Shown: positions 50,655 to 59,492, numbered from the stretch's first letter. The stretch: 64,000 bases of DNA from RGIG9060 sp045645985 (GCA_045645985.1 JAZRJV010000001.1:1-64000); one strand, 5' to 3'. Program-made: numbers and translations. Notes: a model not told the origin generated them from the letters alone.

Positions 50655-52157
50655 ATGGCATTAAAATTATTCAATACAATGGGACGAGAACTTCAAGAAT
50701 TTAAACCAATTTGCGAAGGAAAAGCAGGATTTTACGGATGCGGTCCGACAGTTTACAATTATGCACATATCGGAAATTTACGAGCTTATGTTTTCTTAGA
50801 TACACTTGATAAAACTTTGCAATTTTTAGGATACGATGTAAATCATGTTATGAATGTAACTGATATTGGCCACCTTTCTGGAGATAGCGACGATGGTGAA
50901 GATAAAATGCTCAAAACTGCAAAAGAAAAAGGTCAGTCAGTTTTAGATATTGCACAATTTTACACAGACGCATTTTTTAGCGATATTTCAAAATTGAATA
51001 TTCGTAAACCTGATGTAGTTTGTAAAGCAACTGAACATGTAAACGAAATGATTGAACTTATCAAAAAAATCGAAGCAAACGGTCATACTTACATGGCAGG
51101 TGGAAATCTTTACTACGATGTTACAACTTTCAAAGATTACGGAAAACTTGCAATGCTAAATCTTGATGATTTGAAAGCAGGAGCTGGAAAACGCGATGTT
51201 GTTGTTGTTGACGAAAACAAACGAAATCCACACGACTTTGTTCTTTGGTTTACAAAAAGTAAATACGAAAATCACGCACTTGTTTGGGATTCACCTTGGG
51301 GAAAAGGTTATCCAGGATGGCACATTGAATGTTCTGCAATGAGTATGAAATATCTTGGCGAAAATTTTGATATTCACACTGGCGGAATTGACCACATTCC
51401 AATTCATCACACAAACGAAATTGCCCAATCTGAAGGTGCAACTGGCAAAAAATGGGTAAATTACTGGCTTCACAATGAATTTTTGGTTATCGCAAAAGAA
51501 AAAAATGCAGATGGGTCAGAAGGACAAGCTAAGATGTCAAAATCTAGCGGAAACTTTTTAACTTTGCAAAAATTGATTGATGAAGGTTACGCTCCATTAG
51601 ATTACAGATTCTTGCTTCTTGGCGGACATTATCGTTCACAAATTACATTCTCTTGGTCAGCAATGGACGGTGCAAAAAATTCAAGAAAAGCATTAAATCA
51701 AAGAATTGCAAAAATCCTTGAAAAAACAGAATTTGCAAAATCACTTGAAAATGTTAAAAACTTAAAAATCACACAAGATACAGCACTTGCAGAATTAGAA
51801 AATTTTACAAAAGCGTTGGAAGACGATTTATCAACTCCAAAAGCACTTTCAATTTTGCAAACAACTGTAAAAAATCAATCTATAAATGATGAACAAAAAA
51901 TTGCTTTAATCAGCAAAATGGACGAAGTTCTTTCACTTTCACTTTTGGAAGAAGCAAAAAAGATTTTGGATGCAGAAAATCAACCTAGTTCACAAGCACA
52001 AGAATCAAATCCTGAAATTGAAAAATTGATTGCAGAAAGAGCCGAAGCTAAAAAACAAAAAAATTATGCTCGTTCAGATGAAATTCGCGATGAATTAAAA
52101 GCCAAAGGAATCATTTTGATTGATACTCCGCAAGGAACAACTTGGAAATATGAATAA
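50655..52157 (+). CDS. cysS: Cysteinyl-tRNA synthetase
   Basis: A 500-residue class I synthetase that charges tRNA-Cys. GPTVYNYAHIGNLRAY holds the HIGN form of the HIGH motif (about 30-45), and AKMSKSSGNFLTL is the KMSKS loop (about 295-307). The zinc-site residues (CGPTVYNY, then WHIECSAM and HHTNEIAQSE) are present. The C-terminal anticodon domain ends in the usual YARSDEIRDELKAKGIIL motif. AGGAGGA gives a strong RBS. The last bases overlap a possible upstream start of the sigma-factor gene. Confidence 0.97.
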   Translation: MALKLFNTMGRELQEFKPICEGKAGFYGCGPTVYNYAHIGNLRAYVFLDTLDKTLQFLGYDVNHVMNVTDIGHLSGDSDDGEDKMLKTAKEKGQSVLDIAQFYTDAFFSDISKLNIRKPDVVCKATEHVNEMIELIKKIEANGHTYMAGGNLYYDVTTFKDYGKLAMLNLDDLKAGAGKRDVVVVDENKRNPHDFVLWFTKSKYENHALVWDSPWGKGYPGWHIECSAMSMKYLGENFDIHTGGIDHIPIHHTNEIAQSEGATGKKWVNYWLHNEFLVIAKEKNADGSEGQAKMSKSSGNFLTLQKLIDEGYAPLDYRFLLLGGHYRSQITFSWSAMDGAKNSRKALNQRIAKILEKTEFAKSLENVKNLKITQDTALAELENFTKALEDDLSTPKALSILQTTVKNQSINDEQKIALISKMDEVLSLSLLEEAKKILDAENQPSSQAQESNPEIEKLIAERAEAKKQKNYARSDEIRDELKAKGIILIDTPQGTTWKYE

Positions 52158-52206
52158 TTTTTGTAACCTTAAAAACTTTCTGTTGTTATCTACAGTAGGA
52201 AGTGTT

Positions 52207-52752
52207 ATGTTGAACGAATCGAATCCTCAGTTACACGCTGCAGATCCTAAGGATTTTAAAAAGATTTACGACGCTACAATGCAGTTGCTTTATAAAATTT
52301 CTTATCGAGTTGTAAACGATGAAGAAGCTGCCGAAGATTTGGTTCACGATTCTCTTATCAAAATGAATGAAAAAGAGTTGGTTTTTCCTTCACTTGACGA
52401 CGCAAAATATTGGTTAATTCGAGTTGTAAAAAACGCATCCTTGAATTATGCTAAAAGAAAGACAAGAGAAAGAAAAGCCTACGAAAAGGTTCTTCGTGAG
52501 GAGAAAAGAGAAACTGTTTCTTCCGAAGTTGATACTCTAAAAAAAGAAACTCAACAGAAAGTAAAAGAAGCGTTAAATAAACTTCCAGAAAAGCTAAGAA
52601 TGATTTTGATTCTTAGAGAATATGCCGATATGAATTATAAAGAAATCGGTAAAGTTTTAGGAATTACAGAAGGTAATGTTAAAGTCCGAGTTTTTAGAGC
52701 CCGAGAACAACTTGCCAAAATAATAGGAGCAGACGATGTCTATATGTCCTGA
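52207..52752 (+). CDS. ECF-type RNA polymerase sigma factor
   Basis: A 181-residue group IV sigma factor with region 2 (about 12-80, VVNDEEAAEDLVHDSLIKMNE and AKYWLIRVVKNASLNYAKRK) and region 4 (about 118-175, LPEKLRMILILREYADMNYKEIGKVLGITEGNVKVRVFRAREQL). Such factors direct RNA polymerase to envelope- or stress-response promoters. ATG 52207 is selected because AGGAAG precedes it at five bases; starts at 52120 (TTG) and 52150 (ATG) lie within or at the end of cysS. It overlaps the gene for a zinc-finger anti-sigma factor, its likely inhibitor. Confidence 0.9.
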   Translation: MLNESNPQLHAADPKDFKKIYDATMQLLYKISYRVVNDEEAAEDLVHDSLIKMNEKELVFPSLDDAKYWLIRVVKNASLNYAKRKTRERKAYEKVLREEKRETVSSEVDTLKKETQQKVKEALNKLPEKLRMILILREYADMNYKEIGKVLGITEGNVKVRVFRAREQLAKIIGADDVYMS

Positions 52753-53398
52753 AAATGATATTCACTCAGTTTATCTTGATGGAGAGTTGAACTCACCTTA
52801 CAAAGAACAGTATCTTGAGCATTTGCAATCTTGCCCTGATTGTACAGAAAAATTGAATAAATTAAAATCTGTACATGAGGTTTTAGTAAAGGATAGTTCT
52901 TCTATCTCATTGTCTGAAGAACAACTTGATGCAAGTTACCAAAAACTTTCAACTTTACTCAAATTCCGAAATGTAACAAAAAAATCAACAAATTCAACTT
53001 GGACAACGATTTACAAAGCAATTCCAGCGATGGCAGCCGCTTTGATAATTGCAATTATTTTACCAATCAGATTAAGTTCTGGAGGAACAACATCTCAAGA
53101 AGTATCTTTAGTTGCAAATAATACAAACGCACCAAAGTTATTTACAGAAAGAGGTGTTATTATTGATGATTCAATTAAAAACGGAGCAACGAGACCGTTG
53201 TTAGTTTCTGATACAAACAATGATATACTCAATATTGACAATATCTTTTTACCAAGAAGAGCAAACAAGTCAAATAATATAAGATTTGTTGTAAACACAT
53301 TGCCATATAAAGACTCAACTTCGTCATTTAATATGTACAATGATGCACAATCTGTGTATAATGTAACATATACTCAAATGGCAGGTTTTGAAGATTGA
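52736..53398 (+). CDS. Membrane-anchored zinc-finger anti-sigma factor
   Basis: A 220-residue protein. Residues about 4-45 form a zinc-binding anti-sigma domain (YLEHLQSCPDCTEKL, an H-x3-C-x2-C motif) that would hold the ECF sigma factor. About 100-118 is a single membrane segment (AMAAALIIAIILPIRLS), and the rest lies outside as a sensor tail. It overlaps the sigma gene by 17 bases with its own AGGAG, and itself overlaps the next gene by four bases. Sequestration of the sigma factor until an envelope signal is the family's usual mode; here it is inferred from order and motifs. Confidence 0.88.
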   Translation: MSICPENDIHSVYLDGELNSPYKEQYLEHLQSCPDCTEKLNKLKSVHEVLVKDSSSISLSEEQLDASYQKLSTLLKFRNVTKKSTNSTWTTIYKAIPAMAAALIIAIILPIRLSSGGTTSQEVSLVANNTNAPKLFTERGVIIDDSIKNGATRPLLVSDTNNDILNIDNIFLPRRANKSNNIRFVVNTLPYKDSTSSFNMYNDAQSVYNVTYTQMAGFED

Positions 53399-55062
53399 CA
53401 TTTTTAAATAAATTTTTATATCTCTTAAGGAAACATTCCATTCTAAGATTTGGTTTGTTTGTTTTGGTCTTGATTGTTGCAACATCAATATCATTATTGG
53501 TAACATTTTCAGCAAAAAAAGACCCAGAATTAACACATATTTCCCCTTCTATCGCGTTACCGGGAGATACAATTCATGTTTACGGAAATCACTTTGGTAA
53601 CAACATCGAAGATAGTTATGTTGAAATTGCAGGAAACAGACTTACTTCTTCAAGTTACACATCTTGGACAGATAACGATATTCAAATTAGATTGCCTCAA
53701 AATGTAACTGACGGTTTAGTTTATGTTGTAACTTCAGCAGGAAAATCCCAAGCAGTAAATTTTACAAACAAAGCTACAATTCCTGTCTTGGTAAAAAACA
53801 ATACGCAATCATCTGCTCCATTTATCACAAACATTTCTGAAAAAAACGGTACAATCGGAAAAGTTATCACTATTTTAGGAAAAAACTTTGGCACATTAAG
53901 AAACAACTCAAAAGTTTTCTTCTCAATTCAGGCTGATGAAGGTAATCACGAATTTATTTCTTGTTCCGAAAATAATTTTGACTATGAATTTTGGAGCAAT
54001 CAAGAAATTCGTGTTAGAGTTCCAGACGGAGCAAGTTCTGGAGATATTTATATCAACACAAATAACGGAAGTAGTAATTTATTCAATTTGAATATTTCAA
54101 ATATGCCAGGAACAAAAAACTTTTTGGATAAAAAGACATTTTTGCTTTCAATTTCTGCAAATATCACAGCAGAAGAATTTAAAGGAACAGCTGATGTTAT
54201 CCTAAGAGTTCCAAAACCTGTTATAAGTTCAACCCAAAGAAATATTGAAATTCCTGTTTCTAACCCAGAACCTGTAATTAGTGACTACATGAACACATTA
54301 GTTCATCAAACAACTATAGACACAAAGCAAAATAATAAATTCTCTGTGGCACATTCCTTTGTTGTTCCTGTTTACGCAATAAAAACAAATATAACAAGTG
54401 AAAAAGTAAAACCATTTTCTACAGAAATTTTACAACACTTTGCAGATTATCTAAAAGAAGATGAAATTGTACCAACAAGTAATCCTTTAGTTACTGAATT
54501 AAAAGCAAAAATTACATCAAGAATTTCAAATCCTTATTTGCAAGCAAAAGCGATTTATAATTATTTAATTGATAATTTTGAAATTCTTTCTGAATTGCGC
54601 CCTGCCGAAACAAATGTTACCGATTTGATTGAAAATAAATCTGGAGACGCTTACGATTTTGCAATGATTTTCTGTGCCTTGGCTAGAAATGCAAAAATTC
54701 CATGTATTCCTGTTTCAGGAATTTATGTTGATTCAAATATGGAAGCACACAACCATTGGTGGAACGAATTTTATATCCAAGATTTTGGTTGGATTCCTGT
54801 AGATTGTGCATTAGGTGCAGGCCTTGAATACGCAAACTACAACGATGAAGATAATTACAAAAATTTCTATTTTGGAAACTTAGATTCTCAGCATGTAATT
54901 TTTTCTAGAGGATGGAATAAAATCAAAAGTGCTCACATAAACGGAAATGTTGTTTACAGACCAAAAACTTATGCGTTACAATCAATTTGGGAAGAAGCAT
55001 CTACAGATATTCAAGCATATAGTTCGTTTTGGAGTAATGTTTATGTTACAGGCGTTTATTAA
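53395..55062 (+). CDS. Exported IPT/TIG-repeat protein with transglutaminase-like domain lacking the catalytic Cys
   Basis: A 555-residue protein: membrane segment (about 18-38), two IPT/TIG immunoglobulin-like repeats (about 44-125 and 140-235, the second with VITILGKNFG), a beta-rich region, and a transglutaminase-like domain (about 370-475). In that domain the expected G-x-C-x-D nucleophile motif reads SGDAYDFAMIF: Ala419 replaces the catalytic Cys. The His (AHNHWWNEFY, about 452-454) and Asp (GWIPVD, about 470) remain. It is probably a non-enzymatic fold or an envelope binding protein. The TTG start at 53395 overlaps the anti-sigma stop, so it belongs to the sigma operon and may be what that regulator senses or controls. 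Confidence 0.83.
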   Translation: MTFLNKFLYLLRKHSILRFGLFVLVLIVATSISLLVTFSAKKDPELTHISPSIALPGDTIHVYGNHFGNNIEDSYVEIAGNRLTSSSYTSWTDNDIQIRLPQNVTDGLVYVVTSAGKSQAVNFTNKATIPVLVKNNTQSSAPFITNISEKNGTIGKVITILGKNFGTLRNNSKVFFSIQADEGNHEFISCSENNFDYEFWSNQEIRVRVPDGASSGDIYINTNNGSSNLFNLNISNMPGTKNFLDKKTFLLSISANITAEEFKGTADVILRVPKPVISSTQRNIEIPVSNPEPVISDYMNTLVHQTTIDTKQNNKFSVAHSFVVPVYAIKTNITSEKVKPFSTEILQHFADYLKEDEIVPTSNPLVTELKAKITSRISNPYLQAKAIYNYLIDNFEILSELRPAETNVTDLIENKSGDAYDFAMIFCALARNAKIPCIPVSGIYVDSNMEAHNHWWNEFYIQDFGWIPVDCALGAGLEYANYNDEDNYKNFYFGNLDSQHVIFSRGWNKIKSAHINGNVVYRPKTYALQSIWEEASTDIQAYSSFWSNVYVTGVY

Positions 55063-55162
55063 AACGATTTTTATGAAAAAATTTAGGTTTGCGTTGCAAA
55101 CTTGCTAATTATCAGCTGTGTTTCATTTCATTATGAAACAGCGCTATCTTATGGAGTAATTT
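55063..55162 (+). repeat. Structured leader element D: single, partly eroded unit before the UMP kinase
   Basis: After an ATG at 55073 (11-codon ORF to TAA, MKKFRFALQTC) come GTTTGCGTTGCAAAC and the stem GCTGTGTTTC/GAAACAGC (one bulged base). The final stem is lost and only a TATGGAG RBS remains before the kinase start at 55163. The order of parts and the position against the RBS agree with elements A-C and E, but the first hairpin is missing. Confidence 0.6.
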
Positions 55163-55858
55163 ATGGTAAAAGTTTTATCAGTTGGAGGTTCGATTGTTGT
55201 TCCAGAATTTCCAGATACAGAATTTCTTAAAAAATTTTCTACTTTAGTTAGAAATTGGCTAGCGAAAGATGAAGAGAGAAAATTGATTCTTGTTGTTGGT
55301 GGTGGCGGACCTGCTAGAATTTATCAAAATGCTTACAAAGAAATCATTGATACAACATCCGATAATGGCACAGCCGACTGGATTGGAATTATGGCAACAA
55401 GATTGAATGCTCAGTTGTTAAAATCAATTTTTTCTGATTTGTGTTTGCAAGATGTTGTTTACGACCCAACTGCAGTTTCAGAAATAAAAGGAAGAATTTT
55501 AGTTGCAGCAGGTTGGAAACCAGGATTTTCAACAGACACAGATGCAATTTTCTTGGCAGAACAATTTGGAGCAAAAACTGTTGTAAATCTTTCTAACATT
55601 GAGCAAGTTTACACAGACGATCCTAAAAAAAATCCAGATGCAAAACCTCTTGATAAAATTACATGGAAAGATTTTAGAAAAATGGTTGGAGATGAATGGG
55701 TTCCTGGAAAAAACTGTCCTTTCGATCCGATTGCAAGCAAAAGAGCCGAAAGTGCTGATATTGATGTAATTTGCGCTGGCGGAAAAGATATTGCAAATAT
55801 CGAAAAAATATTAAATGACCAAGATTTCTTTGGTACAAAAATCAGTAACGATTGCTAA
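55163..55858 (+). CDS. pyrH: UMP kinase (PyrH, archaeal-like form)
   Basis: A 231-residue amino-acid-kinase-fold enzyme converting UMP to UDP. It starts with KVLSVGGSIVVPE and continues through VVGGGGPARIYQNAY (about 50-64), DWIGIMATRLNAQLL and DPIASKRAESADIDVICAGG. This shorter form, with the archaeal-like nucleotide site, is used by several spirochaetes. The aspartokinase family shares the fold but has other domains. The GGAG RBS six bases from the ATG derives from the hairpin element upstream. A strong terminator follows. Confidence 0.93.
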   Translation: MVKVLSVGGSIVVPEFPDTEFLKKFSTLVRNWLAKDEERKLILVVGGGGPARIYQNAYKEIIDTTSDNGTADWIGIMATRLNAQLLKSIFSDLCLQDVVYDPTAVSEIKGRILVAAGWKPGFSTDTDAIFLAEQFGAKTVVNLSNIEQVYTDDPKKNPDAKPLDKITWKDFRKMVGDEWVPGKNCPFDPIASKRAESADIDVICAGGKDIANIEKILNDQDFFGTKISNDC

Positions 55859-55898
55859 ATAAAAAAATATTTTTTATTCGATATAAAATTCAATAGAA

Positions 55899-55945
55899 AA
55901 ATCCACTTGTAAAACACAAAAAAGTTTACAAGTGGATTTTTTTTA
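55899..55945. terminator. Bidirectional Rho-independent terminator
   Basis: AATCCACTTGTAAA (55901-55914) pairs with TTTACAAGTGGATT (55925-55938), followed by eight T on the plus strand. It separates the UMP kinase from the convergent glucosaminidase. Confidence 0.85.
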
Positions 55946-56536
55946 CATTTCAGAAAGTAATTCCAAAAGAGATGCTAATTTATTTCCGTATTGTTTGTCG
56001 CTTGCCCAAGTTCCTGCAAGTTCGTAAACTGTTGGAGCCTTCCCTCTTGGCTTTACATATTTATATCTTGAATCAATCAATTTTCCTTTTAAGTTGCGTG
56101 TAGTTCCGTAGGCATGAAGATGTTGGATATGCGCAATTACGCCTTCTTCCTCTGTGGCAAAACTTAAACCACGATTTTTTGCATCGATAGCGCCTAATCC
56201 ACAAAAATTATTCATCTCAGGCGTTACTAAAAGCCCAAATTTCAAAAAACCAGTTTCTAAACACATTTGCACAAAAGCAACATCCGAATTTATACCTTCA
56301 AATTTTGCTTGTTCAACATAAAACTTAGCTAATCGTTTTGCTTTTGCAATATCGCCAGTAGGATTTTTTAGCGCAAAAAATTCAACAAGTTGATTTTCAG
56401 ATTTCACGCCAAAATCGTCAATATAAATTGAACAATCAGCTTTTTCCTGCAGAAATTTTGTTTGACATCCATTAAAAAATAAACATACAAAAAATAACGA
56501 AAAAATAATAAATTTTGATAAAAAGTTTCGATTCAT
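55943..56536 (-). CDS. Glucosaminidase-domain lipoprotein (peptidoglycan hydrolase)
   Basis: A 197-residue predicted lipoprotein (lipobox FFNGC, Cys24) with a glucosaminidase/Bax-like domain over about residues 55-195. The catalytic Glu stands in FVQMCLETGFLKFG (about Glu94) and the fold continues through NNFCGLGAID, EGVIAHIQHLHAYGT and LAGTWASDKQYGNKLASLL. It should cut between N-acetylglucosamine and N-acetylmuramic acid in peptidoglycan at the cell envelope. It is a single leftward gene whose ATG lies about 67 bases from the divergent radC; the RBS is weak. Confidence 0.88.
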   Translation of the reverse strand: MNRNFLSKFIIFSLFFVCLFFNGCQTKFLQEKADCSIYIDDFGVKSENQLVEFFALKNPTGDIAKAKRLAKFYVEQAKFEGINSDVAFVQMCLETGFLKFGLLVTPEMNNFCGLGAIDAKNRGLSFATEEEGVIAHIQHLHAYGTTRNLKGKLIDSRYKYVKPRGKAPTVYELAGTWASDKQYGNKLASLLELLSEM

Positions 56537-56602
56537 GAATTTATTATAAAATTTTTTTTTAGAAATTACAATTATTTTACATTTTGAAAAGATAATAAAG
56601 TT

Positions 56603-57286
56603 ATGTATAACAATTTATATAATTATCAAAGAAACGGAAATCAACCTGAAATCCGAGAAAAACTAGAACGATATGGCATTGACATTATGTCTGTTCAAGA
56701 ATTAGTTATGTTAATTTTAGGTTCGGGGATAAAAGATTATCCTGTAGAAAAAATCAGTCAAAAAGTTGCTTATGAAATAATGAGCAAATCTAGCGAAAAT
56801 CTTTTTACAAGATTACAGAAAATCAGAGGAGTTGGAAAAAGCAAAGCCAGCTTGATATGTGCATCTGTTGAACTGGGGAAAAGGATTTTTAATTCAACAA
56901 AATGTAAAATCACATCCCCAGATGATTTGATTCCGTTGGTAAAACATTACACCTTGGAAAAAGTAGAATATTTTATTGCAGTTTCGTTAAATGGAGCCCA
57001 TGAAATAATCGAAATAAAAGAAATTTGTAAGGGCGCTTCAAATAAAGCAGTTATTCAACCTCGGGAAGTTTTTACTGAATTGCTGGGGCAAAACGCAGCA
57101 GCTGTAATTTTTGTTCATAATCATCCATCTGGAAACACAGAACCTTCTCCAGCCGACATAGAAATAACACAAAGATTGATAAAAGGCAGCGAAATTCTTG
57201 GAATAAAAACTTTAGACCACATCATCATAGGAACAGAAGATTATTTTAGTTTTACAGCAGAGGGAATTTTAAATGAATTATCCTAA
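56603..57286 (+). CDS. radC: RadC-family JAB1/MPN-domain protein
   Basis: A 227-residue protein of the RadC family. Residues about 10-75 form a helix-hairpin-helix DNA-binding part (KIRGVGKSKASLICASVELG), and about 105-227 a JAMM metalloprotease-like domain with FVHNHPSGNTEPSPADIEIT (the H-x-H-P-S-G and Asp ligands) and the final LDHIIIG. The family is linked to DNA repair by name only and its biochemical role is debated. It lies upstream of efp on the same strand, separated by an efp promoter. The RBS is weak (AAAG). Confidence 0.93.
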   Translation: MYNNLYNYQRNGNQPEIREKLERYGIDIMSVQELVMLILGSGIKDYPVEKISQKVAYEIMSKSSENLFTRLQKIRGVGKSKASLICASVELGKRIFNSTKCKITSPDDLIPLVKHYTLEKVEYFIAVSLNGAHEIIEIKEICKGASNKAVIQPREVFTELLGQNAAAVIFVHNHPSGNTEPSPADIEITQRLIKGSEILGIKTLDHIIIGTEDYFSFTAEGILNELS

Positions 57287-57299
57287 TATTTTTGTGTAC

Positions 57300-57328
57300 T
57301 TGTCAACTTATAAAATATTGTGTATAAT
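57300..57328 (+). promoter_or_regulatory. Promoter of efp
   Basis: TTGTCA (57300-57305), a 17-base spacer and a perfect TATAAT (57323-57328). It lies about 34 bases upstream of the ATG with a GAGGAA RBS between. Confidence 0.7.
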
Positions 57329-57361
57329 TTTGTAAAACTATTGTTATTGTGAGGAATCCCG

Positions 57362-57925
57362 ATGATTAGAGGTGGCGACATTGCCAAAGGTACAGTTCTA
57401 CTTATAAAAAATTCACCATATTTGGTTGTAGAACGAGAATTTGTAAACCCTGGAAAAGGAACAGCTTTTGCTCGCGTAAAAATGAAGAACTTGAAAGATG
57501 GTTCTGTATTAACACAAACTATCAAAACTCCTGATATGGTAGAAGATGCTGTTGTAGATACAGTTCAAGGACAATATCAGTATTCAGATGGTGAAAACTA
57601 TATCTTTATGGATACAACATCATTTGAAACAGTTAATGTTCCAACAAGTTTGAATGAAGACTTAAAATACTATCTCAAAGAAGGTGAAGAATATCCTATT
57701 CTTATCTTTAATGAAGAAGCTATTGATGTTAAAATTCCACAAAAAATGATTTTTACAGTAGCAGAAAGCGAAAACTATGTAAAAGGCGATACAGTTTCTG
57801 GAGCAACAAAACCAATTATCACAGAAACAGGTCTTACAGTTAGAGTTCCTTTGTTTATCAAACAAGATGAAAAAATCATGGTAAACACAGAATCTAACGA
57901 ATATGTAGAAAGAGTTAATAGCTAA
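57362..57925 (+). CDS. efp: Translation elongation factor P
   Basis: A 187-residue protein that helps ribosomes past polyproline stretches. The three-domain EF-P pattern is complete: N-terminal KOW-like domain MIRGGDIAKGTVLLIKNSPY, the modification loop FVNPGKGTAFARVKMKNL with the target lysine at about residue 32, and the C-terminal OB domain ending SNEYVERV. The Lys in NPGKG is the site that EpmA modifies with beta-lysine, and an EpmA homologue is at 33246 in this window. A strong promoter precedes it and a terminator follows. Confidence 0.97.
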   Translation: MIRGGDIAKGTVLLIKNSPYLVVEREFVNPGKGTAFARVKMKNLKDGSVLTQTIKTPDMVEDAVVDTVQGQYQYSDGENYIFMDTTSFETVNVPTSLNEDLKYYLKEGEEYPILIFNEEAIDVKIPQKMIFTVAESENYVKGDTVSGATKPIITETGLTVRVPLFIKQDEKIMVNTESNEYVERVNS

Positions 57926-57951
57926 TCTGAGTTAATCTTTTTTTGCGAAAC

Positions 57952-57998
57952 ACACCACAATAAGTTGATTTATTCAGCTTTCTTTGTGGTGTTTTTTT
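57952..57998 (+). terminator. Rho-independent terminator of efp
   Basis: ACACCACAA (57952-57960) pairs with TTGTGGTGT (57984-57992), followed by a T-run to about 57998. Confidence 0.85.
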
Positions 57999-58195
57999 AT
58001 TTTAAATCCGCCCCACTATCCCAATTTTATGAAATTGCAAATTTAAATCAAAAAATCAAAATTATTAAAAATATCTATAATTTCAAATTTCTATATTTTT
58101 ATCAATTAAATTATGAATTAAAGATTTACAAACTAAATTTTATGATATAAAATTAACTAATTTTAAAGTAACTATATTAAAAGTTGAGGAATTAT

Positions 58196-58990
58196 ATGAA
58201 AGTTATAGTATTTAGTAATTCAAAATTGTTTTTAAAAGTTACAAATTTAACTTGTAACGAACTAGATTGGACAGCCATAAATGTTTGTTCCAAATCATCC
58301 ATAGACAATTTATTGGCAAAACAACAAATAAATCTTTTGATAATTGATTGTGATGCTTTTCGACCAATAAATTATAATGTTTTAGAATATGTAAAAACCT
58401 TAAACAAAAATACATATTGTCTTATTGTAGAAACATCAATACATGAAATAGATAAAGATGATTTACTTGCCCAAATTTCAAAACAATGTATGTTACACGA
58501 AATATATTTTTATCAACAATTTGTAAAATTATTCTATCACAATTATTGGAATGAATCCGAAAAAAAAATATTACAAAAAGAAGAGTCTACAATAGATTTC
58601 TCTGAAAGAAAAATACTATATGACAATTTATATTCCGTAGATGAAAACGGAATTGCTATAATAAGTGATAACACAGAAGAAACCTATGAAAACAGCATAA
58701 TATTAGGTTTTGGAGAAAACAATTCACAAAAAATCGAAAATGAAACATATAACTGTGCAGGATTAGAACCTACAAGTGCAAAAATTTTAGAATATCTCAA
58801 ATCAAACATAAATAAACCGATTGCAATAAACACGCTAAGTAATCACATTTGGGGAGAATTTAATGTATTAAGACGAAATGCAATTTATGTATACATAAGA
58901 AAAATTAGATTATTTTTAGGTGATAATTTAGACTGTCCAACAAAATTATTAAAATGTGGAAAAGGTTTCTACATGCTTAAATGTGTATAA
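58196..58990 (+). CDS. Winged-helix regulator of OmpR type with atypical receiver-like N-terminus
   Basis: A 264-residue protein. Its N-terminal 110 residues have the alternating strand-helix pattern of a receiver (MKVIVFSNSKLFLKV, LLIIDCDAFRP with a possible acceptor Asp) but lack the usual early Asp pair. The C-terminal 90 residues are an OmpR/PhoB winged helix (LEPTSAKILEYLKSNINKPI, HIWGEF, VYIRKIRLFLG and LLKCGKGFYML). It is probably a DNA-binding regulator controlled otherwise than by a classical histidine kinase. No kinase gene is adjacent. ATG 58196 with GAGG six bases before it is preferred to 58184. A bidirectional terminator separates it from cheY. Confidence 0.78.
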   Translation: MKVIVFSNSKLFLKVTNLTCNELDWTAINVCSKSSIDNLLAKQQINLLIIDCDAFRPINYNVLEYVKTLNKNTYCLIVETSIHEIDKDDLLAQISKQCMLHEIYFYQQFVKLFYHNYWNESEKKILQKEESTIDFSERKILYDNLYSVDENGIAIISDNTEETYENSIILGFGENNSQKIENETYNCAGLEPTSAKILEYLKSNINKPIAINTLSNHIWGEFNVLRRNAIYVYIRKIRLFLGDNLDCPTKLLKCGKGFYMLKCV

Positions 58991-58993
58991 AAA

Positions 58994-59037
58994 AAACATT
59001 CCAAGTTTCAAGAAAAATTGAAACTTGGAATGTTTTA
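58994..59037. terminator. Bidirectional terminator between the winged-helix gene and cheY
   Basis: A perfect inverted repeat, AAACATTCCAAGTTTCAA (58994-59011) / TTGAAACTTGGAATGTTT (59018-59035), with A-runs and T-runs on both sides. It ends the chemotaxis operon on the minus strand. Confidence 0.9.
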
Positions 59038-59057
59038 TCATGCGGAAAACAACAAGT

Positions 59058-59492
59058 TTATTTTACAGCAGAACCAATTCTTTCAAGAACCTTTTTTCTA
59101 TCAAGTGGTTTTACGATGTAATTTTTTGCTCCCAAAAGCAATGATTTTTTAACAAGTTCTTCTTTTCCTAAAGCACTAATCATTACAACACGGGCATTTT
59201 TATCAAATGCCATAATTTGTTCAAGCGCTGTGATTCCGTCCATTCTAGGCATTGTAATATCCATTGTTACAACATCAACATTTGGATATAAATCTTTATA
59301 TTTATCAACACCTTCCTTTCCGTCAACAGCAGTTGCAATAATCTCATATCCTTCACTTGAAAGAATTTGACCAATTTGTTTTGCAACGAACATTGAGTCA
59401 TCTACAACTAAAACTCTAACCTTTGAACCATCTTGTTTCAAACCTTCTGGTGGTCTTTCATTTATAGATGGAAAATCCTGTTTTGTCTTCAT
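59058..59492 (-). CDS. cheY: Chemotaxis response regulator CheY
   Basis: A 144-residue single receiver domain: an N-terminal extension of about 25 residues, then VRVLVVDDSMFV (acid pair), VVTMDITMPRMDG (phospho-acceptor Asp), VMISALG (Thr/Ser position) and the switch Lys in NYIVKPL. Phospho-CheY from CheA binds the flagellar motor switch and sets rotation sense. It is the last of four co-directional genes, cheA, cheW-cheR, cheX, cheY. GGGAGG precedes the ATG. The terminator at 58994 follows. Confidence 0.95.
   Translation of the reverse strand: MKTKQDFPSINERPPEGLKQDGSKVRVLVVDDSMFVAKQIGQILSSEGYEIIATAVDGKEGVDKYKDLYPNVDVVTMDITMPRMDGITALEQIMAFDKNARVVMISALGKEELVKKSLLLGAKNYIVKPLDRKKVLERIGSAVK

Noticed and set aside
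57965..58150. A 61-codon plus-strand frame after efp
   Set aside because: It starts inside the efp terminator, consists of Phe/Tyr/Lys/Ile from AT-rich DNA and has no RBS.
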